Assembly (NCBI GenBank): GCA_964502735.1
Contig: CAZCYD010000001.1
Span: 62,001 to 126,000 of the forward strand
DNA length: 64,000 nucleotides
Direction of reading: 5' to 3'
Source of the DNA: JACKAN01 sp964502735
GTDB lineage: Bacteria; Bdellovibrionota; Bdellovibrionia; Bdellovibrionales; UBA1609
In this document: in pieces, positions 34,018 to 43,138 of the stretch
How positions within the stretch are numbered: the first letter of the stretch is position 1
Layout of the letters: each line of letters starts with the position of its first letter
The notes under the pieces: model-generated
The model's database searches: none
Seen by the model: only the letters and a program-made list of their open reading frames with translations
What the model was told of the DNA's origin: nothing
Position numbers and translations under genes: made by a program

Positions 34018-35415
34018 TCAAAAATTCAAATCAGAAGTCAAATATGCCTCTCGACATAAATTCCAGAAGGGCTTCATCTCAGGAAAAACTTGTAAAATAG
34101 ATGTGCCACGCCTTTCATCATGCTGTGAGAAAAAACTGTAAAAATCTCGACGACCCTCAATTACTCGCTCATCTGAGTAAAATGTATTTTTCATATATTC
34201 ATAAATGCGCAAAAACCTTTGATATTCCATATAAGAAAACTTATCTTTTTTAGAGTCGTCTGTATTTTCCTTTACAAATTCTAAATGATTGTCCATATAA
34301 GATAAGAACTCCGCCTTAGGCAATATGTTAATATCATATTGAAGAGGTTCTTTTAAATATGAAATATCGAAACGGATACGGTGAAAATATTTTGGATCTG
34401 TAAACTGAAACTCACTTCTCCACTCCAGTATTTTTTTTAAGAGCTTTGAAAACGATACAACTGAAAAGATATTAAATGTGATCATCAAAGTCAGAGGGGA
34501 ATTTGTATTTTTGAGATATGTTTTTAAATTGTTCTCAAATAACTCTAAATTGAGTCCAGTCCGAATGTACTCGGCCTGAGGCCCCCAAGTGTCAATACTA
34601 GAAAATAACTTAAAGGAGCCAATTTTTTCATTACCAGTAAGATTCACAATTCTATCACAAAACCTCTCTATAGTTTCTTTTCTCGAACCTAGATTTGAAT
34701 TTATATTGAGTTCAAGTTCAGGAACTGGCCTCTCTGCCAACATATCAAATAGACGGTATGTGGATTTTTGAATGACAGGTTCGCCTCCAGTAATTCTAAG
34801 AATTCTCAAGGTTTCTCTAAGTTTGGGCCACCACTTCCACCAAGCCTCAAGGTAAGGGTTGTTCTCTTCGCTATAGATTTTAAACCAATCAATATCATTT
34901 CGATGATTTTTAACTTTTTTATAAGGACCAAATTCCTTTATCTCATTGTAGTAATAGCTACTCGCCTTGGGATGACAATAGCCGCACTTAAAATTGCAAA
35001 GATTTGAAAAGCTCACCTCTATATACTGAGGGGATACATTAAAATGAGGCTCACGAGTTTTAATTTCATTAATACGGTCCTGATGAAATAAAGAGCCTGT
35101 TCGTATCTGTCTATCACTAATTAAATTTTTTCCAAGATCCTCAATATTCCAACAGTATTGGCAACCAGAAGGCCTTTGACCTTGTAACATTTGAAGCCTT
35201 TCGGCCTTTTTCTCATTTGTATTATGAAGACAAGAGGGATCTTTTTTAATTTCATCTTCATTAATTTTATGAGGAGCAGGATGATAACAGCTGTGCGTCT
35301 CGCCTGTTTGAAGATAAATATTAGCATGATACCATTTTGCTAAACAAAATGTTGGGCTAAATAATTTGTCTGTTTTAGACGTACGCTCTTTGTAAAATTC
35401 ATATTCATTTTTCAT
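34018..35415 (-). CDS. Radical SAM protein ('twitch' type) located between the two flagellin genes
   Basis: The 465-residue protein has a CxxxCxxC iron-sulfur motif at Cys140, Cys144, Cys147 (SNLCNFKCGYCHP), followed by the GGEP-type SAM-binding motif (RITGGEPVIQKS). An N-terminal cysteine cluster (Cys24, Cys43, Cys62, and CQYCW at 85-88) resembles the region preceding the radical domain in 'twitch domain-containing radical SAM' proteins, where extra clusters bind. The substrate is unknown. The position between two flagellin genes suggests flagellin or glycan modification but this is only contextual. Its ATG lacks a strong ribosome-binding site. Confidence 0.8.
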   Translation of the reverse strand: MKNEYEFYKERTSKTDKLFSPTFCLAKWYHANIYLQTGETHSCYHPAPHKINEDEIKKDPSCLHNTNEKKAERLQMLQGQRPSGCQYCWNIEDLGKNLISDRQIRTGSLFHQDRINEIKTREPHFNVSPQYIEVSFSNLCNFKCGYCHPKASSYYYNEIKEFGPYKKVKNHRNDIDWFKIYSEENNPYLEAWWKWWPKLRETLRILRITGGEPVIQKSTYRLFDMLAERPVPELELNINSNLGSRKETIERFCDRIVNLTGNEKIGSFKLFSSIDTWGPQAEYIRTGLNLELFENNLKTYLKNTNSPLTLMITFNIFSVVSFSKLLKKILEWRSEFQFTDPKYFHRIRFDISYLKEPLQYDINILPKAEFLSYMDNHLEFVKENTDDSKKDKFSYMEYQRFLRIYEYMKNTFYSDERVIEGRRDFYSFFSQHDERRGTSILQVFPEMKPFWNLCREAYLTSDLNF

Positions 35416-35554
35416 AAAAGGTAATTGAATCGACTATAACTTTAAAAGAAGTTTAAATGTAGTGCTAGAGGCTGCCTTCTGCGCTGCTTCTACGAAAGAA
35501 CAAGGACTCCCCCGATAGCTTGACCCTTAGAGCCTCTTTAGGGATGCTAGCCCG

Positions 35555-38260
35555 ATGAAAAAATCCAAAATAATAAAATCTGCATGTGCTCTTTTCCTTC
35601 TTATACCCACTGCCGCGCTCTACACTGGCTGCACTATTTTAACAAAAAATGGGCGTTCTTCTCCTGTACTAAAAAACTTAACGCAAAAAGAAGCCCAGCT
35701 TCGCAGCTCTATAGTCGAAAGTCCCGAGTACGATTTATTTTTAAAATTAGATGCGAATTCTGATTTTTTTTCAGGAGAGACAAAAATTAAATTTCAAGCT
35801 AAAAGAACTGATGAAAACCTCCGAATTGATTTCTCAGACGGAAAGGTTCTAAACCTTGTTGTTAATGATAAGATTTTGCCAATTGAATATAATGGCGCTT
35901 TTATTTCTATTCCCCACAGATTTTTGTCTTTAGGTGACAACACTATCACTATTACTTATACGCATCACTACTCCAAAAACGGCCGTGGACTCCACCGATT
36001 TGTTGATGTCGAGGATCAAAGAGTTTATTTATTTTCACAGTTTGAGCCCTTTGATGCCAATCGAATGTTCCCCTGTTTTGATCAGCCCGACTTAAAGGCC
36101 ACATATAAAATGAGTGTTGAGGCCCCAATATCTTGGACTGTCATCTCAGCAGAACGAGAAATTGATAAGCTAAAAATTAATGAATTTAGGCAAATTTGGA
36201 AATTCCCCAAAACAGATATATTTAGTACTTATATATTTTCACTCCATGCCGGTGAATATTCGGTATGGGAAAGTGCCTACAAATCTATTCCTCTTAGACT
36301 ATTTTCGCGCAGATCAATGGCTAAATACGTAAAACCTCACGAGTGGTTCGGCCCCACAAAGGTTGGTCTTAAATTTTTTCCTGAATATTTTGGAACCCCA
36401 TTTCCCTACAATAAATATGACCAAATTATTGTGCCCGAGGCCTCCTTTGGTGCTATGGAAAATGTAGGATCTGTGACTTTTAACGAAATATTTATTAGCC
36501 GTGGGGAAAAAACCTTAGAACAAGTAAAGAGTTTGGACTCGGTCATCTTTCATGAAATGGCCCACATGTGGTTTGGAAATCTTGTGACAATGAAGTGGTG
36601 GAATGACCTTTGGCTGAACGAAAGCTTTGCCACCTTTATGGCCATAGTTGCCCTAGCTAATACAACTGAACATAATAATACAGCATGGTTAGGGTTTAAC
36701 GGCACAAAAGAGTGGGCCTACTGGGAGGATCGCCTAATCACTACACACCCCATTCTTACTCCTGTTGAAAATACTGACTCCGCATTTGCCAACTTTGACG
36801 GAATCACCTACGGGAAAGGTGCCGCATCACTTAAACAGCTAGTTTACTATATCGGCGAAAAAAAATTTAAAAAGGGACTTGAGCTTTATTTTGAAAAATT
36901 CAATCGAAAAAATACCGAACTAAAGGATTTTATTGCCACTCTCAGTCTGGCAGCAAACACCGATCTACAACATTGGCAAAAGCTCTGGTTAGAAACTTCT
37001 GGGGTAAATACGGTATCTACCCAAATAGAATGCGACACTAAAAGAATGCTAAAGTCCTTGTCTATAGAGCAATCAGACAATAATACACCACCAATTTTTC
37101 GCCCACATAAGTCTAATATAGTCTTTATTTATTCTGACGCTGAAATCATTAAACCTCAGTTCTTTCTAGATGTATTTTTTAAGGACTCAAAAAATTTAAT
37201 ACCGCTAAATAAGAACATAAAATGCCCTTCGCTAGTTTATCCCAATTATGACGACCACGCCTACCTCAATGTAAAACTTGATTCTAATTCTATAAAATGG
37301 TTAGAGGTAAACATTTCACAAGTTATGCCATCAAACTTACTGCTCTCAAGAATGTTGTGGCAGGACCTTTGGAGAATGGTGCAAGATGGAACCTATAGCG
37401 TTAAAGCTTATGCCGATTTAGGGCTAAAAAATATACCTAGCCTCAAAGACCCTGTTTTATTAAAAAGCGTTCTAAAATTACAAGATATTTACTATTATCT
37501 ACCTAAGAAAACTAAAGTCGAAGCTAAATATTTTAACAACTACACCTATCAAGTTGAAAATCAATTATGGGATATTATTTTATCAAAAAAAAATTCTCTT
37601 AATTTGAGAAAAGAGGCTTTTTACTTATTAACAACCTCTGCACAGTCTCAAAAGATTCTCAACAACTTTGCAGAGATTCTACAATCACAAGTTGAATCTG
37701 AAGCCATGATTGAATCCTTTTCTTTTGACCAAGATATGAGATGGATGATGGCAAAGGTTCTAACCCGCAATGGCTATTCCGGTGCTCTTGATATTTTAGA
37801 AAAGGAAAAGGCTAGAGACCACTCTAATAAAGGACTTAAAGAGTACTACTCGGCTAAAGCAAGTTGGCCCGAATGGTCTACAAAGGAACTATGGATTAAA
37901 GAGTTTAAGAATAACTCGTCTGAATTTTCTTTAGATATTTTAAGATCAATAGCTCAAAATATTTTTCCACCCAATCAAACACAATATAGGACCAAATACA
38001 GTAAGTCATTTTTTATGGATCTTAATAAGGTTATAAAGTCTCGAGATATGTCTTATGCCTCCACATTTAGTGCTCTAGCTCCCACATTCTGTGAATTTGA
38101 AGAACCCGACCTGATAACCAAGTATCTGGACCAACAAAATAAACTAGCTCCAAGCATAAGTAAACGACTCAAAATTACTAGACAAGAGTCTGAAAGATGC
38201 AGAAGTATCCGCCAGTATTCTCGAATGAAAGAAGTACCCCAAGCGAAACTCAAAATTTAA
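35555..38260 (+). CDS. M1-family aminopeptidase, lipoprotein
   Basis: The 901-residue protein starts with a lipoprotein signal (lipobox LYTGC, Cys26) and then the M1 catalytic region: GAMEN substrate motif at 299-303 and zinc motif HEMAH at 333-337 with the third ligand Glu356 (NES), the exact M1 spacing. The C-terminal half is helical as in PepN-like enzymes. It is anchored in the periplasm or outer membrane, unlike cytoplasmic PepN, and could degrade peptides outside the inner membrane. For a predator, extracytoplasmic peptide breakdown would be useful, but that is inference. Reads as a single gene between the radical SAM gene and flagellin 2. Confidence 0.92.
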   Translation: MKKSKIIKSACALFLLIPTAALYTGCTILTKNGRSSPVLKNLTQKEAQLRSSIVESPEYDLFLKLDANSDFFSGETKIKFQAKRTDENLRIDFSDGKVLNLVVNDKILPIEYNGAFISIPHRFLSLGDNTITITYTHHYSKNGRGLHRFVDVEDQRVYLFSQFEPFDANRMFPCFDQPDLKATYKMSVEAPISWTVISAEREIDKLKINEFRQIWKFPKTDIFSTYIFSLHAGEYSVWESAYKSIPLRLFSRRSMAKYVKPHEWFGPTKVGLKFFPEYFGTPFPYNKYDQIIVPEASFGAMENVGSVTFNEIFISRGEKTLEQVKSLDSVIFHEMAHMWFGNLVTMKWWNDLWLNESFATFMAIVALANTTEHNNTAWLGFNGTKEWAYWEDRLITTHPILTPVENTDSAFANFDGITYGKGAASLKQLVYYIGEKKFKKGLELYFEKFNRKNTELKDFIATLSLAANTDLQHWQKLWLETSGVNTVSTQIECDTKRMLKSLSIEQSDNNTPPIFRPHKSNIVFIYSDAEIIKPQFFLDVFFKDSKNLIPLNKNIKCPSLVYPNYDDHAYLNVKLDSNSIKWLEVNISQVMPSNLLLSRMLWQDLWRMVQDGTYSVKAYADLGLKNIPSLKDPVLLKSVLKLQDIYYYLPKKTKVEAKYFNNYTYQVENQLWDIILSKKNSLNLRKEAFYLLTTSAQSQKILNNFAEILQSQVESEAMIESFSFDQDMRWMMAKVLTRNGYSGALDILEKEKARDHSNKGLKEYYSAKASWPEWSTKELWIKEFKNNSSEFSLDILRSIAQNIFPPNQTQYRTKYSKSFFMDLNKVIKSRDMSYASTFSALAPTFCEFEEPDLITKYLDQQNKLAPSISKRLKITRQESERCRSIRQYSRMKEVPQAKLKI

Positions 38261-38316
38261 AAAAATCTGATTCATATTAATTCTAGACTTTATTCTCAGG
38301 TGTCTCAATCCGATCT

Positions 38317-38344
38317 GTTTATTGAGAGATATCTCTCAATAAAC
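38317..38344. repeat. 28-base perfect palindrome in the flagellin 2 leader
   Basis: GTTTATTGAGAGAT is followed directly by its exact reverse complement. The element lies 80-107 bases before the flagellin 2 ATG and is followed by two small hairpins (CAACAC/GTGTTG at 38352-38368 and GGCCA/TGGCC at 38372-38385). It could be an operator for a dimeric regulator or a 5'-UTR stabilising hairpin; the sequence alone does not decide. Confidence 0.75.
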
Positions 38345-38407
38345 AATTACCCAACACAAGAAGTGTTGATGGGCCACGGTTGGCCAAGATTCAAGGAGGA
38401 ACTCGCC

Positions 38408-38422
38408 ATGCAAGGAGGATAG
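38408..38422 (+). CDS. Candidate four-codon leader ORF overlapping the flagellin 2 ribosome-binding site
   Basis: ATG CAA GGA GGA TAG is preceded by a strong AAGGAGGA site with seven-base spacing, and its own GGAGG codons are the ribosome-binding site of flagellin 2. The stop is one base from the flagellin ATG. Its architecture suggests translational coupling, but a mini-ORF this short could be accidental. Confidence 0.35.
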   Translation: MQGG

Positions 38423-38423
38423 A

Positions 38424-39257
38424 ATGGCTATCAGAATATCAACAAATGTGGCTTCGTTGAATGCCCAAAAAAACCTGTCGGGTACACAACGATCCCTAGA
38501 CCAATCCCTAGCAAGACTTAGCTCAGGATTTCGAATCAACCAAGCTGCAGACGATGCCGCCGGGCTCGCCATAAGCGAAAACTTAAAGGGACAAATACGC
38601 GGACTTGGACAGGCCAACAGAAATGCCAATGATGGTATTTCACTAGTGCAAGTTGCAGAAGGAGGATTAAACGAAATTTCCTCTATGCTTATCAGACTAA
38701 GAGAGCTAGCTGTACAAGCTGCATCTGATACGATTGGAGATACTGAGAGAAAATTCCTGGACGTTGAATACCAGCAACTTAAATCTGAAATTCAACGAGT
38801 CTCAGAGGTTACATCTTATAATGGCACTGACCTTTTAAATGGTACTGGTGGAATAATGGACATACAAGTTGGCGTCCATAATGATCCATTCAAAGATAGA
38901 ATCTCTTTTAACAGCTCTGCTGCTAACTCCACACTTGAAGCCTTAGGTGTTGTTGCAGAGTCTGTAGGAACTAAGGAAATGGCTCAATCCAGTATTGATG
39001 TTGTAGATTCGGCAATGGTTTCAGTTAATGCAATGAGAGCTAACTTCGGTGCCCTTCAAAATAGACTGACATCGACAGTTAATAATCTAAATATTGCAAA
39101 TGAAAACCTCTCAGCTGCTAACTCTCGAATTCGCGACTCAGATATAGCTAGCGAGACAGCCAATCTTACGAGAAATCAAATACTGATGCAGGCAGGAGTT
39201 TCTGTTTTGGGTCAAGCCAATTCAGCACAACAAGTGGCACTTAAACTGCTAGGATAA
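38424..39257 (+). CDS. Flagellin (copy 2)
   Basis: The 277-residue flagellin has the same architecture as copy 1: N-terminal ISTNVASLNAQKNLSGTQRS and LSSGFRINQAADDAAGLAIS, C-terminal AANSRIRDSDIASETANLTR. It differs across the middle and at the C-terminus, so it is not a recent copy. It is translated from an AAGGAGG site overlapped by a mini-ORF. A weak TCCGATCT (38309-38316) could be a sigma-28 -10, but no good -35 is seen. A 13-base-stem hairpin follows. Multiple flagellins in one filament are typical of Bdellovibrio-like bacteria. Confidence 0.97.
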   Translation: MAIRISTNVASLNAQKNLSGTQRSLDQSLARLSSGFRINQAADDAAGLAISENLKGQIRGLGQANRNANDGISLVQVAEGGLNEISSMLIRLRELAVQAASDTIGDTERKFLDVEYQQLKSEIQRVSEVTSYNGTDLLNGTGGIMDIQVGVHNDPFKDRISFNSSAANSTLEALGVVAESVGTKEMAQSSIDVVDSAMVSVNAMRANFGALQNRLTSTVNNLNIANENLSAANSRIRDSDIASETANLTRNQILMQAGVSVLGQANSAQQVALKLLG

Positions 39258-39281
39258 AAATAGATAATAAAATTAAAACAT

Positions 39282-39313
39282 ACCAAGAGGTTCAAGTCCA
39301 TGAACCTCTTGGT
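39282..39313 (+). terminator. Hairpin terminator downstream of flagellin 2
   Basis: ACCAAGAGGTTCA pairs perfectly with TGAACCTCTTGGT (13 base pairs, six-base loop), starting 25 bases after the flagellin stop. No T-tract follows. Confidence 0.65.
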
Positions 39314-39341
39314 GAAACACACCCTGCAAAGGAGCATTTAT

Positions 39342-39428
39342 ATGTTAATGGCTACAGAGTGGACATTTCCTTTATTTATTTCTGTACTCACAGCTACGGC
39401 AACTTACATGGCATTGAACTTCACATAA
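39342..39428 (+). CDS. Candidate 28-aa single-span membrane microprotein
   Basis: An ATG at 39342 follows an AAAGGAG ribosome-binding site at near-ideal spacing and opens a 28-codon frame ending TAA at 39426-39428. The product (MLMATEWTFPLFISVLTATA... ending ALNFT) is one hydrophobic helix without charged residues apart from one Glu. It lies between the flagellin 2 terminator and the convergent ubiB-type gene, ten bases from that stop. The ribosome-binding site and tidy fit argue for reality; a chance ORF cannot be excluded. Confidence 0.45.
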   Translation: MLMATEWTFPLFISVLTATATYMALNFT

Positions 39429-39438
39429 GAAGAAGATT

Positions 39439-41079
39439 TTAAACGCCTTTAACTAAAGCGAGAACTAAAGCGAGAATTAAGCAAACAAAGCTGGTAATGG
39501 GTAAACCTAAAACATTGGTTTCTGAGGCTATTGTATTAAACACGGCTGCCGCTATAATTAATGAAGATATAATTAAACCAAAAAAGAATAAGCTTGCCAT
39601 TTTATCTACAGAGTTTTTAAGCTCCGCAATCTCATCGGAACTCACCTTGACAGAGAAATGTGGGCTATTAAGGCGTCGCAACAATTGCTTTAATTGCCTG
39701 GGCAAGGTTGAGACTAAAGAGTTTGCATCTCTTGCAACAAGCGAGAAGTTTTTAACGAGCTTTTGAGGTTCATATCGAGTTTGAACAAGCTCAGAAGCAA
39801 ACTGAATAGAGTATTTTAAAAAATCAAAGTCTTTAACTATAATTCTTCCCATTCCCTCAATTGATATTATGGATTTAAAAAACATAATTAATTCGGGAGG
39901 CAAAACTAATCTGTGGGTGGCCGCAATTGAGGAGGCATCCATTAAGAGTTTTCCAATATTCATATTTTTGAGAGTTAATCCGTAGTGTGGAGCTATAAGG
40001 TCTCGCAATTCACGAGAAAAATTGTCAACATCTATAAAGCCTGTATAGGGTGCTAAATCTATATACTCATAAGCCAAGCTATCGTAGTCTTCCTGAGAAA
40101 GAGCCAATAAAATATTAGCAATTGCTTCTTGAGTTTTGTTGTTGAGTCGCCCGACTACACCAAAATCAATAAATCCTATACGGTTATTGGGAAGTACAAA
40201 CATATTTCCAGCATGAAGATCTCCATGAAATACACCATGTTTGAAAACCATTTTTAAATAGGCGTGCAGACCTTTTTTCATAATCTCTTCGGGGTCAATT
40301 CCCTCTTGCTCCAACGCATTTTTTTGACTTAAAGGAATGCCTTGAAGCTGTTCCAAAACTAAGACTCGTTTTCCACAGTATTCACTATAAATACGAGGAA
40401 TAACAATATCTGGTTCTTCAGAAAAATACTGAGAAAAGCGCCGAACATTATTGGCTTCGACAATAAAGTTTGTTTCCAACTCAAGGTGCTTTGCAAACTC
40501 CTCAATAATTCCTATTGGATTGTAAACTTGAGTCTCCGGAATATAAGTCTCCAAAAGTTCAGCCAAAGAAAATAAGACAGCTAGATCTTCATGTATGACG
40601 TCTTCTATTCCTGGCCGTTGCACTTTTACAACTACGGGAGTTCCATCTTTAAGCTTAGCCCGATAAACTTGAGCAATTGACCCGGCAGCCAATGGCTCTT
40701 TATCAAATTCTTTGAAAATCTCTATGTAAGGTTTTCCAAAATGCGCCAGCAATAAAGGCTCAATATTTTCAAAGGGCAAACTCGAGACTTCACTATGGAG
40801 TCTTTTAAATTCCTCAGACAAATTTTTAGGAATAAGATCTGGTCGTGATGCCAGCAGTTGACCCAGCTTAATAAAAGTAGGCCCCAACTGTTCGAAGCTT
40901 AAAACAAGCCTCTCTCCAACGCTCAAATTTTGGATTTCTTCAGATGCAGTAAATTTTTCTATTAAAAATTTACCGAGCTTAACTCTTTCCGCGAGATTTT
41001 GAAACCCGTGTTTTGCGAAGACCGCGACGATTTGTTTTAAGCGAGAAGCCTGCCTTAGAGGACTTTGTCTTATTCTCAT
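39439..41079 (-). CDS. UbiB/AarF-family (ABC1) atypical kinase
   Basis: The 546-residue protein has the ABC1 kinase-like hallmarks: KxGQ in FIKLGQLLASRPDLIP, an Ala-rich nucleotide loop (EPLAAGSIAQVYRAKLKDG), VKVQRPG, HGDLHAGNMFVL and FIDFGVVG, then two predicted membrane helices at the C-terminus. Members support ubiquinone biosynthesis or lipid handling. The ATG at 41079 is chosen because homologues begin near RLKQIVAVFAKHG; this makes a 101-base overlap with the end of the RNase R gene. Starts further upstream (to 41196) would encode RNase R tail-shadow residues. Confidence 0.9.
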   Translation of the reverse strand: MRIRQSPLRQASRLKQIVAVFAKHGFQNLAERVKLGKFLIEKFTASEEIQNLSVGERLVLSFEQLGPTFIKLGQLLASRPDLIPKNLSEEFKRLHSEVSSLPFENIEPLLLAHFGKPYIEIFKEFDKEPLAAGSIAQVYRAKLKDGTPVVVKVQRPGIEDVIHEDLAVLFSLAELLETYIPETQVYNPIGIIEEFAKHLELETNFIVEANNVRRFSQYFSEEPDIVIPRIYSEYCGKRVLVLEQLQGIPLSQKNALEQEGIDPEEIMKKGLHAYLKMVFKHGVFHGDLHAGNMFVLPNNRIGFIDFGVVGRLNNKTQEAIANILLALSQEDYDSLAYEYIDLAPYTGFIDVDNFSRELRDLIAPHYGLTLKNMNIGKLLMDASSIAATHRLVLPPELIMFFKSIISIEGMGRIIVKDFDFLKYSIQFASELVQTRYEPQKLVKNFSLVARDANSLVSTLPRQLKQLLRRLNSPHFSVKVSSDEIAELKNSVDKMASLFFFGLIISSLIIAAAVFNTIASETNVLGLPITSFVCLILALVLALVKGV

Positions 41080-43135
41080 GATTCTTTTCGCCAGACTTTT
41101 CTTTTTTCCGTTTTTTCTTGATTCCAGCAAAACTTCGTCCCTCAACTTTTGGGGTTGGCGGTATGTATCGGCCAGGTTCGGACAAGACAAAATCAATTCT
41201 TCCTTCCTGACTGTCAGCCTGTGCCACTAAGACTTTCAAGCTATCACCAAGTCCGTAGATCTTACCAGTTTTTTTGCCTATTAATGTTAATTTTTCTTCA
41301 TTAAACTCAAAATAGTCATTTCCCAAAGCCTCTAGGCGAATCAAACCATCAACATCGTATTGCCTCAACAACACAAAAATACCAAATTTTGTGACAGAAC
41401 TGATCACCCCTTCAAACTCAGACCCTACAAATTTTTCCATAAATCTTGCTTTTTTTATAGCAATCACTTGTCTCTCAGCCTTTACAGATCTCTGCTCACA
41501 GGCACTTAAAAAGCTTCCTGCAGATGTCACGTCGACTTCAGCTGCTAATGAGTAGCCTTTTTCGGGACAAATTATAGACTTCACTTGACGGTGAATAATC
41601 AAATCTGGATAGCGCCTGATAGGTGATGTAAAATGAACATAGTCTTCAAACCCTAAGCCAAAGTGCCCGATGTTATCTGTGCTGTACTGGGCCTGACTCA
41701 TTGAACGCAGGGTCAGTATGTTCAATATGTGCTCCTGGGGCAAATCGCGAAAACCTTGCAAAGCTTTAGTCAAACGCTTTTGCAATTTTCCCCCAGAAAG
41801 AACTCCTTTATCCATACCAAAATTGTGCATATACATCTCTAATTTTTTAATATCTTCGTCTTTGGGTTTATCGTGCACTCGAAACAAAGCCTCTACACCC
41901 TTATTATTTAAGTATTTTGCCACAGCCACATTGGCCATTAACATCATTTCTTCTACAATTTTATGAGAAAACAGCCGTTCAGACTTGATAATATCAATTG
42001 GCTGACCCGCCTCATCTAACTCGACTTCATTTTCGGGAATTTCTAAATTTATAGAGCCCTCCCGAAAGCGCTTTGCCATTAAAATTTTAGCGAGATCAGA
42101 GGCTCTAAGGATTTCTTTTTCTACATGCTTATGTTTCTGGGGCGTAGATCCATCAACAACCTCTTGAGCTTCACCATATGTCACTCTAGATTTGCTTTCG
42201 ATCACGGCCTCATAAAGTTGGGTACCTTGCAGCTCCCCCTGAAAATCTAGATACATATCTGCAACAAGAGCCAATCTTGGCACGAAGGGCTTTAAAGAGC
42301 AAAGGTGATTACTCAATTTTTCTGGAAGCATTGGAGCCACAAACCCCGGAAAGTAAGTGCTGGTTCCGCGGATGTAAGCCTCTTTGTCTACAGGATCTCC
42401 AGGCTTAACATAGTGACTCACATCAGCTATAGCCACCTTAAGACGAAAACCCTTATTGGTATTTTCAACCAGAATGGCATCATCAAAGTCTTTCGCTGTA
42501 ACACCGTCTATTGTAATGAAGCTTTCTTGGCGCAAATCTTTGCGGTGACGAAAGTCGGCCTCTTCCACTTCTTCTGGTAGTCTCTCCGAGTGCCCCAAAC
42601 AATCCTGGTTAAATTCGTGCGGAATATGATGAGTAATTAAAACTCTTTTGTTGTCTGTGTTGGGGTCTAAACTGTCACCAATAACTTGTAAAATATCCCC
42701 ACAGAACCCTTTTTTTGAGCCTGGGTAATCCGTTACCTTTACCGTAACCCAATCCCCATCTTTAACTTCCATTCCATCAGGTACGATGGCGAGAAGGTCT
42801 TCACCCCAACCATGACCATAGTCAATAAGAATACCCTTGCTCCGACCCGTGGGGTGAAACTTACCCAAGGCCTCGTTGAGCCCTCGTTCCACTACCCGTA
42901 CGATTCTTCCGCGAAATCTTTCACCCCCAGGTTCGGGATGAACAGACACCTCAACCTTATCGTTGGTCATAATACCAGTCATTGAGTTTCTAGGAATATA
43001 AACATCTGGATGCTGAATATCTAAAGGGATCAAAAAACCAAAGCCATCGGGGTGTCTTTTGACAAAACCAACTACTGTATTTGTTTTTTTATTTTCATCA
43101 TAACTTGTTTGATTGTTTGTATTGCTTTTGCTCAT
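40979..43135 (-). CDS. rnr: Ribonuclease R
   Basis: The 718-residue RNase II/R-family 3'-5' exonuclease has N-terminal cold-shock/OB region (GFVKRHPDGFGFLIPLD), the catalytic RNB domain with TIDGVTAKDFDDAI (metal-binding Asp residues) and LCSLKPFVPRLALV, a C-terminal S1 domain (FEGVISSVTKFGIFVLLRQY), and a basic tail rich in Lys/Arg that in RNase R aids structured RNA degradation. It lacks the long N-terminal HTH of E. coli RNase R (813 aa). It lies three bases before the MBL gene stop on the same strand. Its last ~33 codons overlap the ubiB-type gene. Confidence 0.94.
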   Translation of the reverse strand: MSKSNTNNQTSYDENKKTNTVVGFVKRHPDGFGFLIPLDIQHPDVYIPRNSMTGIMTNDKVEVSVHPEPGGERFRGRIVRVVERGLNEALGKFHPTGRSKGILIDYGHGWGEDLLAIVPDGMEVKDGDWVTVKVTDYPGSKKGFCGDILQVIGDSLDPNTDNKRVLITHHIPHEFNQDCLGHSERLPEEVEEADFRHRKDLRQESFITIDGVTAKDFDDAILVENTNKGFRLKVAIADVSHYVKPGDPVDKEAYIRGTSTYFPGFVAPMLPEKLSNHLCSLKPFVPRLALVADMYLDFQGELQGTQLYEAVIESKSRVTYGEAQEVVDGSTPQKHKHVEKEILRASDLAKILMAKRFREGSINLEIPENEVELDEAGQPIDIIKSERLFSHKIVEEMMLMANVAVAKYLNNKGVEALFRVHDKPKDEDIKKLEMYMHNFGMDKGVLSGGKLQKRLTKALQGFRDLPQEHILNILTLRSMSQAQYSTDNIGHFGLGFEDYVHFTSPIRRYPDLIIHRQVKSIICPEKGYSLAAEVDVTSAGSFLSACEQRSVKAERQVIAIKKARFMEKFVGSEFEGVISSVTKFGIFVLLRQYDVDGLIRLEALGNDYFEFNEEKLTLIGKKTGKIYGLGDSLKVLVAQADSQEGRIDFVLSEPGRYIPPTPKVEGRSFAGIKKKRKKEKSGEKNHENKTKSSKAGFSLKTNRRGLRKTRVSKSRGKS

Positions 43136-43138
43136 TAA

